From Streptomyces sp. NBC_00344 (lineage in GTDB: Bacteria; Actinomycetota; Actinomycetes; Streptomycetales; Streptomycetaceae), in assembly GCF_036088315.1 (NCBI RefSeq), contig NZ_CP107996.1:5823001-5887000 (forward strand): a DNA stretch of 64,000 nt, written 5' to 3'. The notes under the pieces were generated by a model. The model was given only the letters and a program-made list of their open reading frames with translations. It did no database searches and was not told where the DNA came from. Shown piece by piece: positions 49,625 to 58,043 of this stretch; the stretch's first letter is position 1, and the number at the start of each line of letters is the position of its first letter. Made by a program: the position numbers and the translations under genes.

Positions 49625-50863
49625 ATGGCCGAGCACGTCGAGTACCCCGCCTACCCCGTAGGTCTCCGCCTCTCCGGGCGGCGCGTCGTCGTGATCGGCG
49701 GCGGCCAGGTCGCCCAGCGGCGCCTGCCCACCCTCATCGCGGCCGGCAGCGACATCGTCCTGGTCTCTCCCTCGGCGACGCCGTCCGTCGAAGCGATGGC
49801 CGAGGCGGGCGAGATCCGCTGGGAGCGGCGCCGGTACACCGAAGGCGACCTGACCGACGCCTGGTACGTCCTGATCGCGACGGGCGACACCGAGGCGAAC
49901 GAACGGGTGTCCGCGGAGGCCGAGCGTAACCGGATCTGGTGCGTGCGCAGCGATGACGCCGAAGCCGCCACAGCATGGACGCCGGCCACCGGGCGCAGCG
50001 AGGGGGTGACCGTTGCCGTCCTCACCGGCCGTGACCCGCGCCGTTCGGCGGCGGTACGCGACGCGATCGTGGACGGCCTGCGCGACGGGACCCTCGCCGC
50101 CCGTCACCACCGCGCGCGTTCGCAAGCCGCGGCCGTCGCCCTGGTGGGCGGCGGCCCCGGCGACCCTGACCTGATCACGGTGCGCGGCCGCCGGCTGCTC
50201 GCCGAGGCCGACGTCGTGATCGCCGACCGGCTCGGCCCGCGCGATCTCCTCGACGAGCTGCCCCCGCATGTCGAGGTGATCGACGCCGCGAAGATCCCCT
50301 ACGGCCGTTTCATGGCACAGGAGGCCATCAACAACGCGCTCATCGAGCACGCCAAGGCGGGCAGGACCGTCGTACGGCTCAAGGGAGGCGATCCCTTTGT
50401 CTTCGGCCGGGGCATGGAGGAGGCCGAGGCACTTGCCGAAGCCGGTATCCCGTACACGGTGGTGCCCGGTATCTCCAGCTCCATCAGTGTCCCCGGCGCG
50501 GCCGGGATCCCGGTCACCCATCGAGGTGTGGCCCATGAGTTCACGGTGGTCAGCGGGCATGTCGCCCCGGACGACGAGCGTTCCCTCGTCGACTGGCCCG
50601 CGCTCGCCGCGCTGCGCGGCACCCTGGTCGTACTGATGGGCGTCGACAAGATCGCGGCCATCGCCCGGACCCTGATCGAGCACGGAAAAGCACCGGATAC
50701 CCCCGTGGCCCTGGTACAGGAGGGCACCACGGCCGCACAGCGGCGCGTCGACGCCACACTGGCGACCGTGGGCGAGAAGGCCAGGTCCGAGGGTGTGCGT
50801 CCGCCTGCCGTCATCGTCATCGGCGCCGTCGTGGGTGTCGGCCCCACCGGCAAACCGCAGTAG
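49625..50863 (+). CDS. cobA: Uroporphyrinogen-III C-methyltransferase with siroheme dehydrogenase domain (CysG-like)
   Basis: 412 residues. N-terminal domain (about 8-150) has the NAD-binding RVVVIGGGQVAQRRLPTLIAAGSDIVLVSP of precorrin-2 dehydrogenase/ferrochelatase. C-terminal domain (about 168-405) is SUMT: VALVGGGPGDPDLITVRGRRLLAEADVVIADRL, GRFMAQEAINNALIEHAKAGRTVVRLKGGDPFVFGRG. Makes precorrin-2, the branch point to cobalamin and siroheme; with the dehydrogenase half it can supply sirohydrochlorin or siroheme. ATG 49625 is the natural start. Confidence 0.93.
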   Translation: MAEHVEYPAYPVGLRLSGRRVVVIGGGQVAQRRLPTLIAAGSDIVLVSPSATPSVEAMAEAGEIRWERRRYTEGDLTDAWYVLIATGDTEANERVSAEAERNRIWCVRSDDAEAATAWTPATGRSEGVTVAVLTGRDPRRSAAVRDAIVDGLRDGTLAARHHRARSQAAAVALVGGGPGDPDLITVRGRRLLAEADVVIADRLGPRDLLDELPPHVEVIDAAKIPYGRFMAQEAINNALIEHAKAGRTVVRLKGGDPFVFGRGMEEAEALAEAGIPYTVVPGISSSISVPGAAGIPVTHRGVAHEFTVVSGHVAPDDERSLVDWPALAALRGTLVVLMGVDKIAAIARTLIEHGKAPDTPVALVQEGTTAAQRRVDATLATVGEKARSEGVRPPAVIVIGAVVGVGPTGKPQ

Positions 50864-50917
50864 CCGCCCGCGTGCCCAGCCGTTGGCACCCCGTCCAGGA
50901 CAAGGCAGTATCACCCT

Positions 50918-51736
50918 GTGGCTGAACTCATCACCGTCGATGATCCGGAAGACCCCCGTCTGCGGGACTACACCGGCCTGACCGACGTCGAACTGCGCCG
51001 CAGACGTGAGCCGGCCGAGGGCCTGTTCATCGCCGAGGGCGAGAAGGTCATCCGGCGTGCCGGGCTGGCCGGGTACGAGATGCGCTCCATGCTGCTGTCG
51101 GCCAAATGGGTCGAGGTGATGCGCGACGTCATCGACGAAATGACGGCCCCGGTCTACGCGGTGAGCCCCGATCTGGCGGAGCGGGTGACCGGCTATCACG
51201 TCCACCGTGGAGCCCTCGCCTCGATGCAGCGCAAGCCGCTGCCGGGCTCCGACGACCTGCTCGGGACGGCCCGGCGCATCGCCGTCCTGGAATCGGTCAA
51301 CGACCACACCAACATCGGCGCCATCTTCCGCAGCGCGGCGGCGCTCGGCATGGACGCGGTACTGCTCTCGCCGGACTGCGCCGACCCGCTCTACCGTCGT
51401 TCGGTCAAGGTCTCGATGGGCGCGGTCTTCGCCGTTCCCTACGCGCGTCTGGACACCTGGCCCAAGGGCCTGGAGACCGTACGCGAGGCGGGCTTCAGAC
51501 TGCTGGCGCTCACCCCGGACGTGAAAGCGACGGCCATCGAGGAGGCCGCCCCCCACCGGCTCGACCGGGTCGCTCTGATGCTGGGTGCCGAAGGGGAGGG
51601 CCTCTCCACCCGGGCCCTGGTCGCCGCCGACGCATGGGTACGCATTCCGATGGCACACGGTGTGGACTCGCTGAACGTGGGAGCGGCCGCCGCCGTGGCG
51701 TTCTACGCGGTGGCGACGGGCCGCCCGCAGGACTGA
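50918..51736 (+). CDS. SpoU/TrmH-family RNA 2'-O-methyltransferase
   Basis: 272 residues. The three SPOUT motifs are visible: VNDHTNIGAIFRSAAALG, LMLGAEGEGLS and IPMAHGVDSLNVGAAAAVAFY. The N-terminal RREPAEGLFIAEGEKVIRRA is the RNA-substrate-binding domain. Methylates ribose of rRNA or tRNA. GTG 50918 has a CAGTAT box 6 nt upstream and may be leaderless. Its 3' end is part of a triplicated short repeat. From memory such genes next to resistance genes sometimes confer antibiotic resistance; nothing here shows that. Confidence 0.92.
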   Translation: MAELITVDDPEDPRLRDYTGLTDVELRRRREPAEGLFIAEGEKVIRRAGLAGYEMRSMLLSAKWVEVMRDVIDEMTAPVYAVSPDLAERVTGYHVHRGALASMQRKPLPGSDDLLGTARRIAVLESVNDHTNIGAIFRSAAALGMDAVLLSPDCADPLYRRSVKVSMGAVFAVPYARLDTWPKGLETVREAGFRLLALTPDVKATAIEEAAPHRLDRVALMLGAEGEGLSTRALVAADAWVRIPMAHGVDSLNVGAAAAVAFYAVATGRPQD

Positions 51737-51795
51737 CGGACGGCGTGGGCCGCCGCAAGCCGCGGGACTGACCGACAGCGCCGCGGGACTGACGG
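51725..51795. repeat. Triplicated 15-nt repeat including the SpoU stop codon
   Basis: Copies at 51725-51739, 51760-51774 and 51781-51795 read CCGC(A/G)GGACTGAC(G/C)G. The first copy contains the final codons and TGA of the methyltransferase. Looks like a decayed tandem duplication. Confidence 0.7.
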
Positions 51796-51804
51796 GTGCC
51801 CAGC

Positions 51805-52995
51805 TCAGAACTGCTGCGCCGCGGCGATCCCGACCAGAACGATCAGCGTCACCACGACGAACACGATCAGCCTCTGCCGCATCATCCGCGGGCTGGGCCC
51901 CGGCCGCCGTCCCGCCGATGTCGGACGGGTGCCGGGCCTGGTGCCAGGACGGCTGTTCGTCCGGCCGTTGGAGCGGCTCGTACCGCGCGCCGCGGGGCGG
52001 GCGCCGCTCCGCGGGGACGAGGAGCGCGAGGCCTGTGGCCGCGGTGTGGGCGCGCCCTCCGCGCGGCGCTGGGTCTGCTGCTCCGTGTACGGTCCGGCGA
52101 GCCGCCCGGTGGGCCGGTCCGCCTCGGCCGCGCGGCGCTGCGCGGGCGGCCGGCTCTCGGGGAGACCCTGTGCCTCGCGGGCCGCGATCTCCTTGAGGCG
52201 CATGGAGAGTTGGAGGGTGCTCGGCCGGTCCTCGGGGTCCTTGGCGAGGCAGGCCCTCACCAGCGGTGCGAGGGCGTCGTGCACCTCGTACAGATGGGGT
52301 TCCTCGTGCACGACGCGATAGAGCATCACCTCGGAACTGCCGTGTCCGAAAGGCGAGTCCGCCGTTGCGGCGTAGGCCAGAGTGGCGCCCAGCGCGAACA
52401 CGTCGGTGGCGGGCGTGACCATGGCGCCTCGCACCTGCTCGGGTGCGAGGAAGCCGGGGGACCCGACCGCGGTCCCGACATGGGTGAGTGTGCTGGCCCC
52501 GGTGGCCCAGGCGATCCCGAAGTCGATGATCCGGGGGCCCTTGGGCGAGAGCAGGATGTTCGACGGCTTGAGATCGCGGTGTACGACCCCCGCCTCGTGC
52601 ACCGCGACCAGGCCCTCGGAGAGCGCTGCCCCGATGGAGGCCACCTCCGCGGCCGAGAGCGGCCCCTCGTCCGCCACCTTGTCGTGCAGCGAGGGACCGG
52701 GGACGTACTGGGTGGCGAACCAGGGGCGCTCGGCCTCCAGGTCGGCGGCGACCAGCCGGGCCGTGCAGCCGCCCCTGATCCGCCGTGCGGCCGACACCTC
52801 GCGTGCGAAACGCGAACGGAACTCCTGGTCCTCGGCGAGATCCGGCCGGATGACCTTGAGCGCCACCCGCTGCCCACGCCGGTCGGAGCCCAGGTACACC
52901 ACCCCCATGCCGCCCGCGCCGAGCCGCCGGTGAAGTCTGAACGAGCCGACGACACGCGGATCCTCGCGCCGGAGCCGCATCATCGCCATGTCCAT
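51805..52995 (-). CDS. Membrane-anchored Ser/Thr protein kinase (PKN2/Hanks type)
   Basis: 396 residues. Kinase domain about 20-270: LGAGGMGVVYLG (Gly loop), VALKVIRPD (Lys), VVHRDLKPSNILLS (catalytic loop), IIDFGIAW (DFG), GSPGFLAPEQV (APE) and the subdomain XI Arg. A basic, Pro/Arg/Ser-rich linker (about 275-370) is followed by a single C-terminal membrane helix RLIVFVVVTLIVLVGIAAAQQF. No PASTA or other outside sensor. The start is taken at ATG 52995; the longer frame to 53025 is possible. Confidence 0.92.
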   Translation of the reverse strand: MDMAMMRLRREDPRVVGSFRLHRRLGAGGMGVVYLGSDRRGQRVALKVIRPDLAEDQEFRSRFAREVSAARRIRGGCTARLVAADLEAERPWFATQYVPGPSLHDKVADEGPLSAAEVASIGAALSEGLVAVHEAGVVHRDLKPSNILLSPKGPRIIDFGIAWATGASTLTHVGTAVGSPGFLAPEQVRGAMVTPATDVFALGATLAYAATADSPFGHGSSEVMLYRVVHEEPHLYEVHDALAPLVRACLAKDPEDRPSTLQLSMRLKEIAAREAQGLPESRPPAQRRAAEADRPTGRLAGPYTEQQTQRRAEGAPTPRPQASRSSSPRSGARPAARGTSRSNGRTNSRPGTRPGTRPTSAGRRPGPSPRMMRQRLIVFVVVTLIVLVGIAAAQQF

Positions 52996-53025
52996 CCCCG
53001 CTGCCCGGTCCGTCTGACGAGGCAC

Positions 53026-53678
53026 AGCTTACGTACCCGCGGGCCGGTGTGCTCATAGGCCGCGCCCTCACGGCCCGATCGATTGTCAGTGCCGGACAGG
53101 AAAAGGTGAAGCGGGGTCAGCGGGGCGCGGACGCGGGCCTGCTGACCCGGGTGAAATCCCAAGCCTCTTCAGAAGAAGGGGCCTTGGGGACGCGGAGGGC
53201 GGCCCGCCGGGGACAGCCGAGGGCCCGGGACCGGCCTCTCGTGCCTGCCGCCTGGTGGCAGGCCGGGCGGGGGGCGGGGTGGTGGACGCGGCCCACGAAC
53301 GGGTGTCAGGAGTGAGCTATGTCACTTCTCCGCACGGTCCGAACGCCCCGGGGATGGCGCGTCGTGCCCAGCGGCGTGGACCGGCCCGGTCCACGGGGGC
53401 CGTGGTGCGCACCGCGGCCGGGCGACCGGCACCGACGAGGATTTCCCGCGCCAGGATGAGCGTTCTCTCGGGGATGACCCCGGGACCCGGATGCGGAGTC
53501 TCCACCCAGGGGAGTAGACCGACACGCGGCGGCTCATCCTCCTGGAGGCCCGGCAATCGGTACGCGGGCATGACGACCGGTGCCGCGGTGCGGCCTAGAT
53601 TTGAGGTCGAGCGGCGGGTGAAGCACTCGTCCCCCGAGGCCAGCACTCGCCGCTCGCCGACTCGACAGGAGAAGGATC
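53026..53678. other. 650-nt intergenic region, divergent kinase / small membrane gene
   Basis: No supported gene; frames on both strands are low-complexity Arg/Gly/Pro. It contains a CRP-like palindrome AGTGA-N6-TCACT (53311-53326), an imperfect hairpin around 53160-53195 and a TAGATT -10-like box at 53596-53601 that would start the small membrane gene transcript. Confidence 0.6.
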
Positions 53679-53885
53679 ATGACGGACACGGCATCGCGGA
53701 CGATCGTCCGCACGCAGGGGCGCAGGGCATTCGCCGCGTTCGGCGTCCGCCGGCCCGGGACCCGCCACCCCCTGGTGGCGGCGGCCATGGTTCTCCCCGT
53801 CGCGGCCCTGCTGATGTTCGCCTTCGGAGGCTGGCAGGCAGTGGTCACACAGGCGTCGTCCGTGGGCGTGATGCTGGGGCGCTGA
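53679..53885 (+). CDS. Small single-helix membrane protein
   Basis: 68 residues. N-terminal 30 residues are basic (TIVRTQGRRAFAAFGVRRPGTRH), then a hydrophobic helix VAAAMVLPVAALLMFAFGGW, ending VVTQASSVGVMLGR. AGGAGAAGG precedes ATG 53679 and TAGATT lies 77 nt upstream. Not in any family I recognise. The good ribosome binding site and codon use support it as real. Confidence 0.7.
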   Translation: MTDTASRTIVRTQGRRAFAAFGVRRPGTRHPLVAAAMVLPVAALLMFAFGGWQAVVTQASSVGVMLGR

Positions 53886-54084
53886 GCGGCGCCCCGGGCC
53901 CGGGAGAGCGGTCCGGGCCAGGGACATCCGGCCAACAACCCCGTGGGGACGGGGGTGCGGCGGACGGCAGCGTTTGTCCGGTCAGCTGGGGAGCTGGCCG
54001 GACATCGCGCTGTCCGGACCCACGGGCCGGGTCCGGGCCCCGTACGCTCCCCGGAGAGAAGGTCCGCACCGACCGGGGGAGACC

Positions 54085-55053
54085 GTGACCGCATCCGCTC
54101 TCGTCCAGACGCTCGCAGCCGCTGCCGGAGGTGCCGCACATCCGCCGGGGCTCTCCTCGTGCGGCGACTGCGAAGGGGATGCCACCGTCCTCGCCGACCG
54201 CCCGGACGGCGCCGTGGTCCGGCACGGCGGCGCCGTGGCGAAGGCGCACGCCGCCGACACCGACCGGTCGGCCCTGGCGGTACGGGTGGAGGTCGCCGCC
54301 CACCCGCTGCTGGCCGGCATCCTGCTGCCCCCGCTGACCCGCCCGTCCCCGGCGGGCCCCAGAGCGGTGACCGCGTGGCCCTACGGCACCCCGGTGGATC
54401 CCGCAGACCCGGGCGCCGCGCCATGGGAGGAGGCGGCCACCCTCCTCGCCCGGCTGCACGCGGTCGCCCCGGGCCTGCTCCACGGGCCGCTGCCCCCGAT
54501 GCGCGGCCCCGCCAAAGTGGCCCGCGCCCTGGCTCGTATGCGCACTGCACAGCCCGACCGGGCCCTGACGGGACCCGTGGAGCGGGCCTGGCGGTGTCTT
54601 CCCGGATGGGCCCGCGGCGAGACTGCCGCGCCACCGGCACGCGGCGGCCGGCTCTGTCACGGCGATCTGCATCTGGGTCAGCTCGTCAGACATCCCGTGC
54701 CCCAGGGGCCGTGGCTGCTGATCGACATCGACGACCTGGGCGTCGGCGACGCCGCCTGGGACCTGGCCCGTCCCGCGGCCTGGTACGCGGCAGGACTGCT
54801 GCCGCCGCTTGTCTGGACACGTTTCCTGGGCGCCTATCGTGCCGCGGGCGGCCCCGCGGTGCGTGCCGGAGGCGACCCGTGGCCCGAACTCGACGTACCC
54901 GCACGGGCGCTGACCGTGCAGACCGCGGCCCTGGCCCTGGCGAAGTCCGCCGCGGAGAGCCGGCCGCTGGACGAGGCCGAGCAGGTCATGCTGGATTCCT
55001 GTGCCCGGATTGCCGCCCTCCCGCCCGAGTTGACGTGTGAGGCGTCATCGTAG
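54085..55053 (+). CDS. APH-family phosphotransferase (aminoglycoside phosphotransferase-like)
   Basis: 322 residues. The catalytic loop is LCHGDLHLGQLVRHPV and the metal site is LLIDIDDLGVGDAAWDLARPAAWYA, both typical of the APH/choline kinase fold. The N-terminal lobe is reduced: AVVRHGGAVAKAHAAD carries the Lys. Streptomyces have many such proteins acting on small molecules or in regulation; resistance is not implied. GTG 54085 follows GGGGGAG. Confidence 0.82.
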   Translation: MTASALVQTLAAAAGGAAHPPGLSSCGDCEGDATVLADRPDGAVVRHGGAVAKAHAADTDRSALAVRVEVAAHPLLAGILLPPLTRPSPAGPRAVTAWPYGTPVDPADPGAAPWEEAATLLARLHAVAPGLLHGPLPPMRGPAKVARALARMRTAQPDRALTGPVERAWRCLPGWARGETAAPPARGGRLCHGDLHLGQLVRHPVPQGPWLLIDIDDLGVGDAAWDLARPAAWYAAGLLPPLVWTRFLGAYRAAGGPAVRAGGDPWPELDVPARALTVQTAALALAKSAAESRPLDEAEQVMLDSCARIAALPPELTCEASS

Positions 55054-55093
55054 GGTGAACACACCTGAACCGAGGCGAGGAGTTGAGCCGAGC

Positions 55094-55396
55094 ATGCAGT
55101 GTCCCAAGTGCCACGCACCGATGCACACGTACAACCGCAGTGGCGTCCAGATCGAACAGTGCAGCGGCTGCCGGGGGATCTTTCTCGACTACGGGGAGCT
55201 CGAGTCACTGACCCGTCTGGAGTCGCAGTGGGGACAGCAGGCCCCGCCCGCGCCACCCGCGCCGCAGGGCTACCCCGCCCAGCAGGCCCCTGCCTGGGGT
55301 GCGCCGCAGCACGGCGGCGGCCATTACGGCGGTCACCACGGCGGCCACCACGGCCATCACAACAAGGGCTTCGGCCACATGCTCTTCTCCTCCTGA
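55094..55396 (+). CDS. zf-TFIIB-type zinc ribbon with Gly/His-rich tail
   Basis: 100 residues. N-terminal zinc ribbon MQCPKCHAPMHTY and QCSGCRGIFLDYGELESL (two CXXC pairs), then a Pro/Gln-rich linker and a tail rich in His and Gly (HGGGHYGGHHGGHHGHHNKGFGH). The ribbon suggests a nucleic-acid or protein contact; the tail could bind Ni, Cu or Zn. Terminator at 55411-55444. No partner known. Confidence 0.85.
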   Translation: MQCPKCHAPMHTYNRSGVQIEQCSGCRGIFLDYGELESLTRLESQWGQQAPPAPPAPQGYPAQQAPAWGAPQHGGGHYGGHHGGHHGHHNKGFGHMLFSS

Positions 55397-55410
55397 CCGG
55401 GAGGAACGAC

Positions 55411-55444
55411 GGAGCCCCCGGCCGAGGGAACGGCCGGGGGCTCC
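55411..55444. terminator. Bidirectional terminator between zinc-ribbon gene and tRNA array
   Basis: GGAGCCCCCGGCCG pairs perfectly with CGGCCGGGGGCTCC (14 bp) around AGGGAA. Confidence 0.85.
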
Positions 55445-55452
55445 GGGGTGTG

Positions 55453-55524
55453 TGCGCGATACTGGGATTGAACCAGTGACCTCTTCCGTGTCAGGGAAGC
55501 GCTCTCCCGCTGAGCTAATCGCGC
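55453..55524 (-). tRNA. tRNA-Val (GAC)
   Basis: 72 nt on the - strand. Acceptor GCGCGAT/ATCGCGC, D-arm GCTC...GAGC, anticodon stem CTTCC/GGAAG with loop CTGACAC (anticodon GAC), T-arm ACTGG-TTCAATC-CCAGT, discriminator A. CCA is not encoded. Confidence 0.95.
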
Positions 55525-55567
55525 GGGACCGTGCGTGGAACGGTGGAAATCCTTACTGCGTACTGCG

Positions 55568-55639
55568 TGCGCGATACTGGGATTGAACCAGTGACCTCTT
55601 CCGTGTCAGGGAAGCGCTCTCCCGCTGAGCTAATCGCGC
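55568..55639 (-). tRNA. tRNA-Val (GAC), second copy
   Basis: Identical in sequence to the copy at 55453-55524, including acceptor stem. Encoded CCA absent. Identical flanks at the tRNA boundaries suggest recent duplication. Confidence 0.95.
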
Positions 55640-55671
55640 GGGACGGACACCCAGCCGAAGCGGGGATCCAG

Positions 55672-55743
55672 TGGACGATACTGGGATTGAACCAGTGACC
55701 TCTTCCGTGTCAGGGAAGCGCTCTCCCGCTGAGCTAATCGTCC
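55672..55743 (-). tRNA. tRNA-Val (GAC), variant copy
   Basis: Same body and anticodon GAC as the other two copies, but the acceptor stem is GGACGAT/ATCGTCC. The change is compensated on both sides. It ends one nt from the encoded CCA of the adjacent tRNA-Cys. Confidence 0.95.
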
Positions 55744-55744
55744 T

Positions 55745-55818
55745 TGGAGGTGGAGACGGGATTTGAACCCGTGTAGACGGCTTTGCAGGCCGTTGCCTCG
55801 CCTCTCGGCCACTCCACC
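55745..55818 (-). tRNA. tRNA-Cys (GCA), CCA encoded
   Basis: Acceptor GGTGGAG/CTCCACC, anticodon stem ACGGC/GCCGT with loop CTGCAAA (GCA), T-arm ACGGG-TTCAAAT-CCCGT, discriminator U73 as expected for Cys, followed by encoded CCA (55745-55747). Confidence 0.95.
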
Positions 55819-55855
55819 AGGAGTGCGGGGGTTCGGGTGGATCCCCCGTCCTGCG

Positions 55856-55928
55856 AGCGGACGACCAGGTTCGAACTGGCGACCTCAACCTTGGCAAGGT
55901 TGCGCTCTACCAACTGAGCTACGTCCGC
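55856..55928 (-). tRNA. tRNA-Gly (GCC)
   Basis: 73 nt. Acceptor GCGGACG/CGTCCGC, anticodon stem CAACC/GGTTG with loop TTGCCAA (anticodon GCC), T-arm GCCAG-TTCGAAC-CTGGT. First gene of the leftward tRNA array. Confidence 0.95.
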
Positions 55929-56071
55929 TTGTTTCCGGGCCACTCGCGCGTCCCGGCGACGTGGTGAACTCTAGCGGATTCCCGGGCCAGTACAAAAACG
56001 CGTTTCCGCAGCGTGCTGCGGTGCGTTCGCTGCGGAGTCGTCCGGCGGTGGCGGGTCCTAGACTCGTAACC

Positions 56072-57130
56072 GTGCTCCACCTCGCTCCTTTGGCCCGCTT
56101 CGGCGGCCGGGTCGCCTCCGACCTGCGCGATGTCACCAGTGACCCCGCAGCCCTTGACTCGTCCGGTTTCTGGGCGGTGACCGCGGACTTCGACGGCCGG
56201 CTGGTCTGCGCCAGGTTCGCCGACGTACGTACCGAACCGGTGCCCCCCGCGGTCCCGGGACGCTGGCGCGGGCCCGCCGCCGGTGACTGGACGTCCTCGC
56301 TCGACCACGCCGCGTATGTCGACGGCGTGCGGCGCATCCGCGATCATGTCGCGGCCGGCGACGTCTACCAGGTCAACCTCTGCAGGGTGCTCTCCGCGCC
56401 GCTGCCGGAGCCGGCCGACGCGGACATCGACGCGCTGACCTCACTGCTGGCTCTGGGGAATCCCGGCGCATTTGCCGGAACGATTCGGCTGCCCGCGCAC
56501 GGCGTGGAGACGGCCACAGCTTCCCCCGAGCTCTTTCTCCGACGGTCCGGCCGGACCGTCGAGTCGGGCCCCATCAAGGGGACCGCACGCACCCCCGAAG
56601 CGCTGCTGGCGAAGGACTACGCGGAGAACGTGATGATCGTGGACCTGGTGCGCAACGACCTCGGCCGGGTCTGCGCCACCGGATCGGTCACCGTTCCGCA
56701 GCTCTGCGGGATCGAGCCCTATCCCGGTCTGGTGCATCTGGTCTCCACGGTCCGCGGCGAGCTGGCCGAAGGTGCCGGGTGGCCCGAACTCCTGGCTGCC
56801 GCCTTCCCCCCGGGCTCGGTGACCGGAGCGCCCAAGGCGAGCGCCCTGCGCGTCATCGAGGAGCTGGAGACGGCGCGGCGCGGCCCCTACTGCGGCGGCA
56901 TCGGCTGGGTGGATGCCGACCGTGGCACCGCGGAACTGGCGGTGGGTATCCGTACGTTCTGGATCGACCGCACGGCCGGGGGCGGCCCGGTGCTGCGTTT
57001 CGGAGCGGGCGCCGGCATCACCTGGGGTTCCGACCCCGAGGGGGAATGGGAGGAGACCGAGCTCAAGGCGTCCCGGCTGCTCGCGATAGCGTCGGCAGCG
57101 AAAGTGCCGACCGGAAGGACCACTCCATGA
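56072..57130 (+). CDS. pabB: Chorismate-binding enzyme, PabB-type (aminodeoxychorismate synthase component I)
   Basis: 352 residues. Catalytic motifs: GPIKGTARTP, NVMIVDLVRNDLGRV, FPPGSVTGAPKASALRVIEELE and GIGWVDADRGTAELAVGIRTFW. It is about 100 residues shorter than E. coli PabB; the tryptophan-binding N-terminal part of TrpE-like enzymes is reduced. GTG 56072 lies 7 nt after TAGACT and is probably leaderless. The stop overlaps the next gene (PabC-like) by ATGA, giving a p-aminobenzoate pair. No amidotransferase is adjacent. Confidence 0.85.
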   Translation: MLHLAPLARFGGRVASDLRDVTSDPAALDSSGFWAVTADFDGRLVCARFADVRTEPVPPAVPGRWRGPAAGDWTSSLDHAAYVDGVRRIRDHVAAGDVYQVNLCRVLSAPLPEPADADIDALTSLLALGNPGAFAGTIRLPAHGVETATASPELFLRRSGRTVESGPIKGTARTPEALLAKDYAENVMIVDLVRNDLGRVCATGSVTVPQLCGIEPYPGLVHLVSTVRGELAEGAGWPELLAAAFPPGSVTGAPKASALRVIEELETARRGPYCGGIGWVDADRGTAELAVGIRTFWIDRTAGGGPVLRFGAGAGITWGSDPEGEWEETELKASRLLAIASAAKVPTGRTTP

Positions 57131-57948
57131 AGATCTGGGTCAACGGCGGCCTTCGGGACGCCGACACAGCGCTGGTATCCGTCTTCGACCACGGGCTGAC
57201 CGTGGGCGACGGCATCTTCGAGACGGTCAAGGCGACGGATGGGCGCACGTTCGCGCTGACCCGGCACCTCGAACGGCTGACCCGCTCGGCCCGGGGGCTC
57301 GGTCTGCCCGACCCCGATCACGACGAGGTGCGGCGGGCCTGCGCGGCGGTGCTCGAGGCCAATCCGATGCCGCTGGGCCGGCTGCGGATCACCTACACCG
57401 GTGGCTTCTCCCCACTCGGCTCGGAACGCGGTGACGCCGGCCCCACGCTGGTGGCGGCGCTCGGTGAGACCACTCGCAGGCCCGACACCACCGCCGCTGT
57501 CACCGTGCCCTGGACGCGTAATGAACGCAGCGCGGTGGCCGGGCTCAAGACCACCTCGTACGCCGAGAACGTCGTCGCGCTCGCCAGGGCACACGCCGAT
57601 GGCGCCACCGAGGCGCTGTTCGCCAACACCGGCGGCCGGCTCTGCGAGGGCACCGGGTCGAACGTCTTCGTCGTCGTCGACGGGGAATTGCACACCCCGC
57701 CGCTGGCTTCCGGCTGTCTCGCGGGCATCACCCGTGCCCTGGCCATCGAATGGGCCGGCGCACGTGAGAGCGATCTGCCGCTGGACGTACTGCGGCGTGC
57801 CGACGAGATCTTCCTGACCTCGACGCTCCGCGATGTGCAGGCCGTGCACCGCGTCGACGGCCGTGAACTCGCCGACGCACCGGGCCCGGTCACCGCGAAG
57901 GCCATGCGGATCTGGGACGAGCGCGCGGCCGGCGACCTGGATCCGTAG
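57127..57948 (+). CDS. pabC: Class IV aminotransferase, 4-amino-4-deoxychorismate lyase-like
   Basis: 273 residues. FDHGLTVGDGIFETVKATDGRTFALTRHLERLTRSARGLGL is the N-terminal class IV pattern. The PLP lysine is in AGLKTTSYAENVVALARA, and LFANTGGRLCEGTGSNVFVVVDGE follows. Releases pyruvate and p-aminobenzoate from aminodeoxychorismate, for folate. Branched-chain or D-amino-acid activity is not excluded. Coupled to pabB by a 4-nt overlap, which favours the PabC role. Confidence 0.88.
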   Translation: MKIWVNGGLRDADTALVSVFDHGLTVGDGIFETVKATDGRTFALTRHLERLTRSARGLGLPDPDHDEVRRACAAVLEANPMPLGRLRITYTGGFSPLGSERGDAGPTLVAALGETTRRPDTTAAVTVPWTRNERSAVAGLKTTSYAENVVALARAHADGATEALFANTGGRLCEGTGSNVFVVVDGELHTPPLASGCLAGITRALAIEWAGARESDLPLDVLRRADEIFLTSTLRDVQAVHRVDGRELADAPGPVTAKAMRIWDERAAGDLDP

Positions 57949-58043
57949 ACCCGGAATCGGGATGCGGACGGTGTGAGGCGGCGGGGCGGCCCGGTGCGGT
58001 GAACGGGGATGACGCCGGCGGTTACGCGGGTACAACTCCCCTG

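Noticed and set aside
50918..51736. Antibiotic-resistance rRNA methyltransferase
   Set aside because: SpoU-type resistance methyltransferases exist, but the context (cob genes, protein kinase) and general motifs only support a housekeeping or unknown target.
49547..53071. 1174-codon open frame on the - strand
   Set aside because: It runs antisense to cobA and the SpoU gene and is Arg/Gly/Pro-rich without domains, a typical shadow frame of high-GC coding sequence.
54085..55053. Aminoglycoside resistance kinase
   Set aside because: APH-fold proteins are numerous in Streptomyces and this one has a reduced N-lobe; no evidence for drug phosphorylation.
55453..55928. Integrated element at the tRNA array
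   Set aside because: tRNA genes are common integration sites, but no integrase, att repeat or atypical sequence lies on either side.
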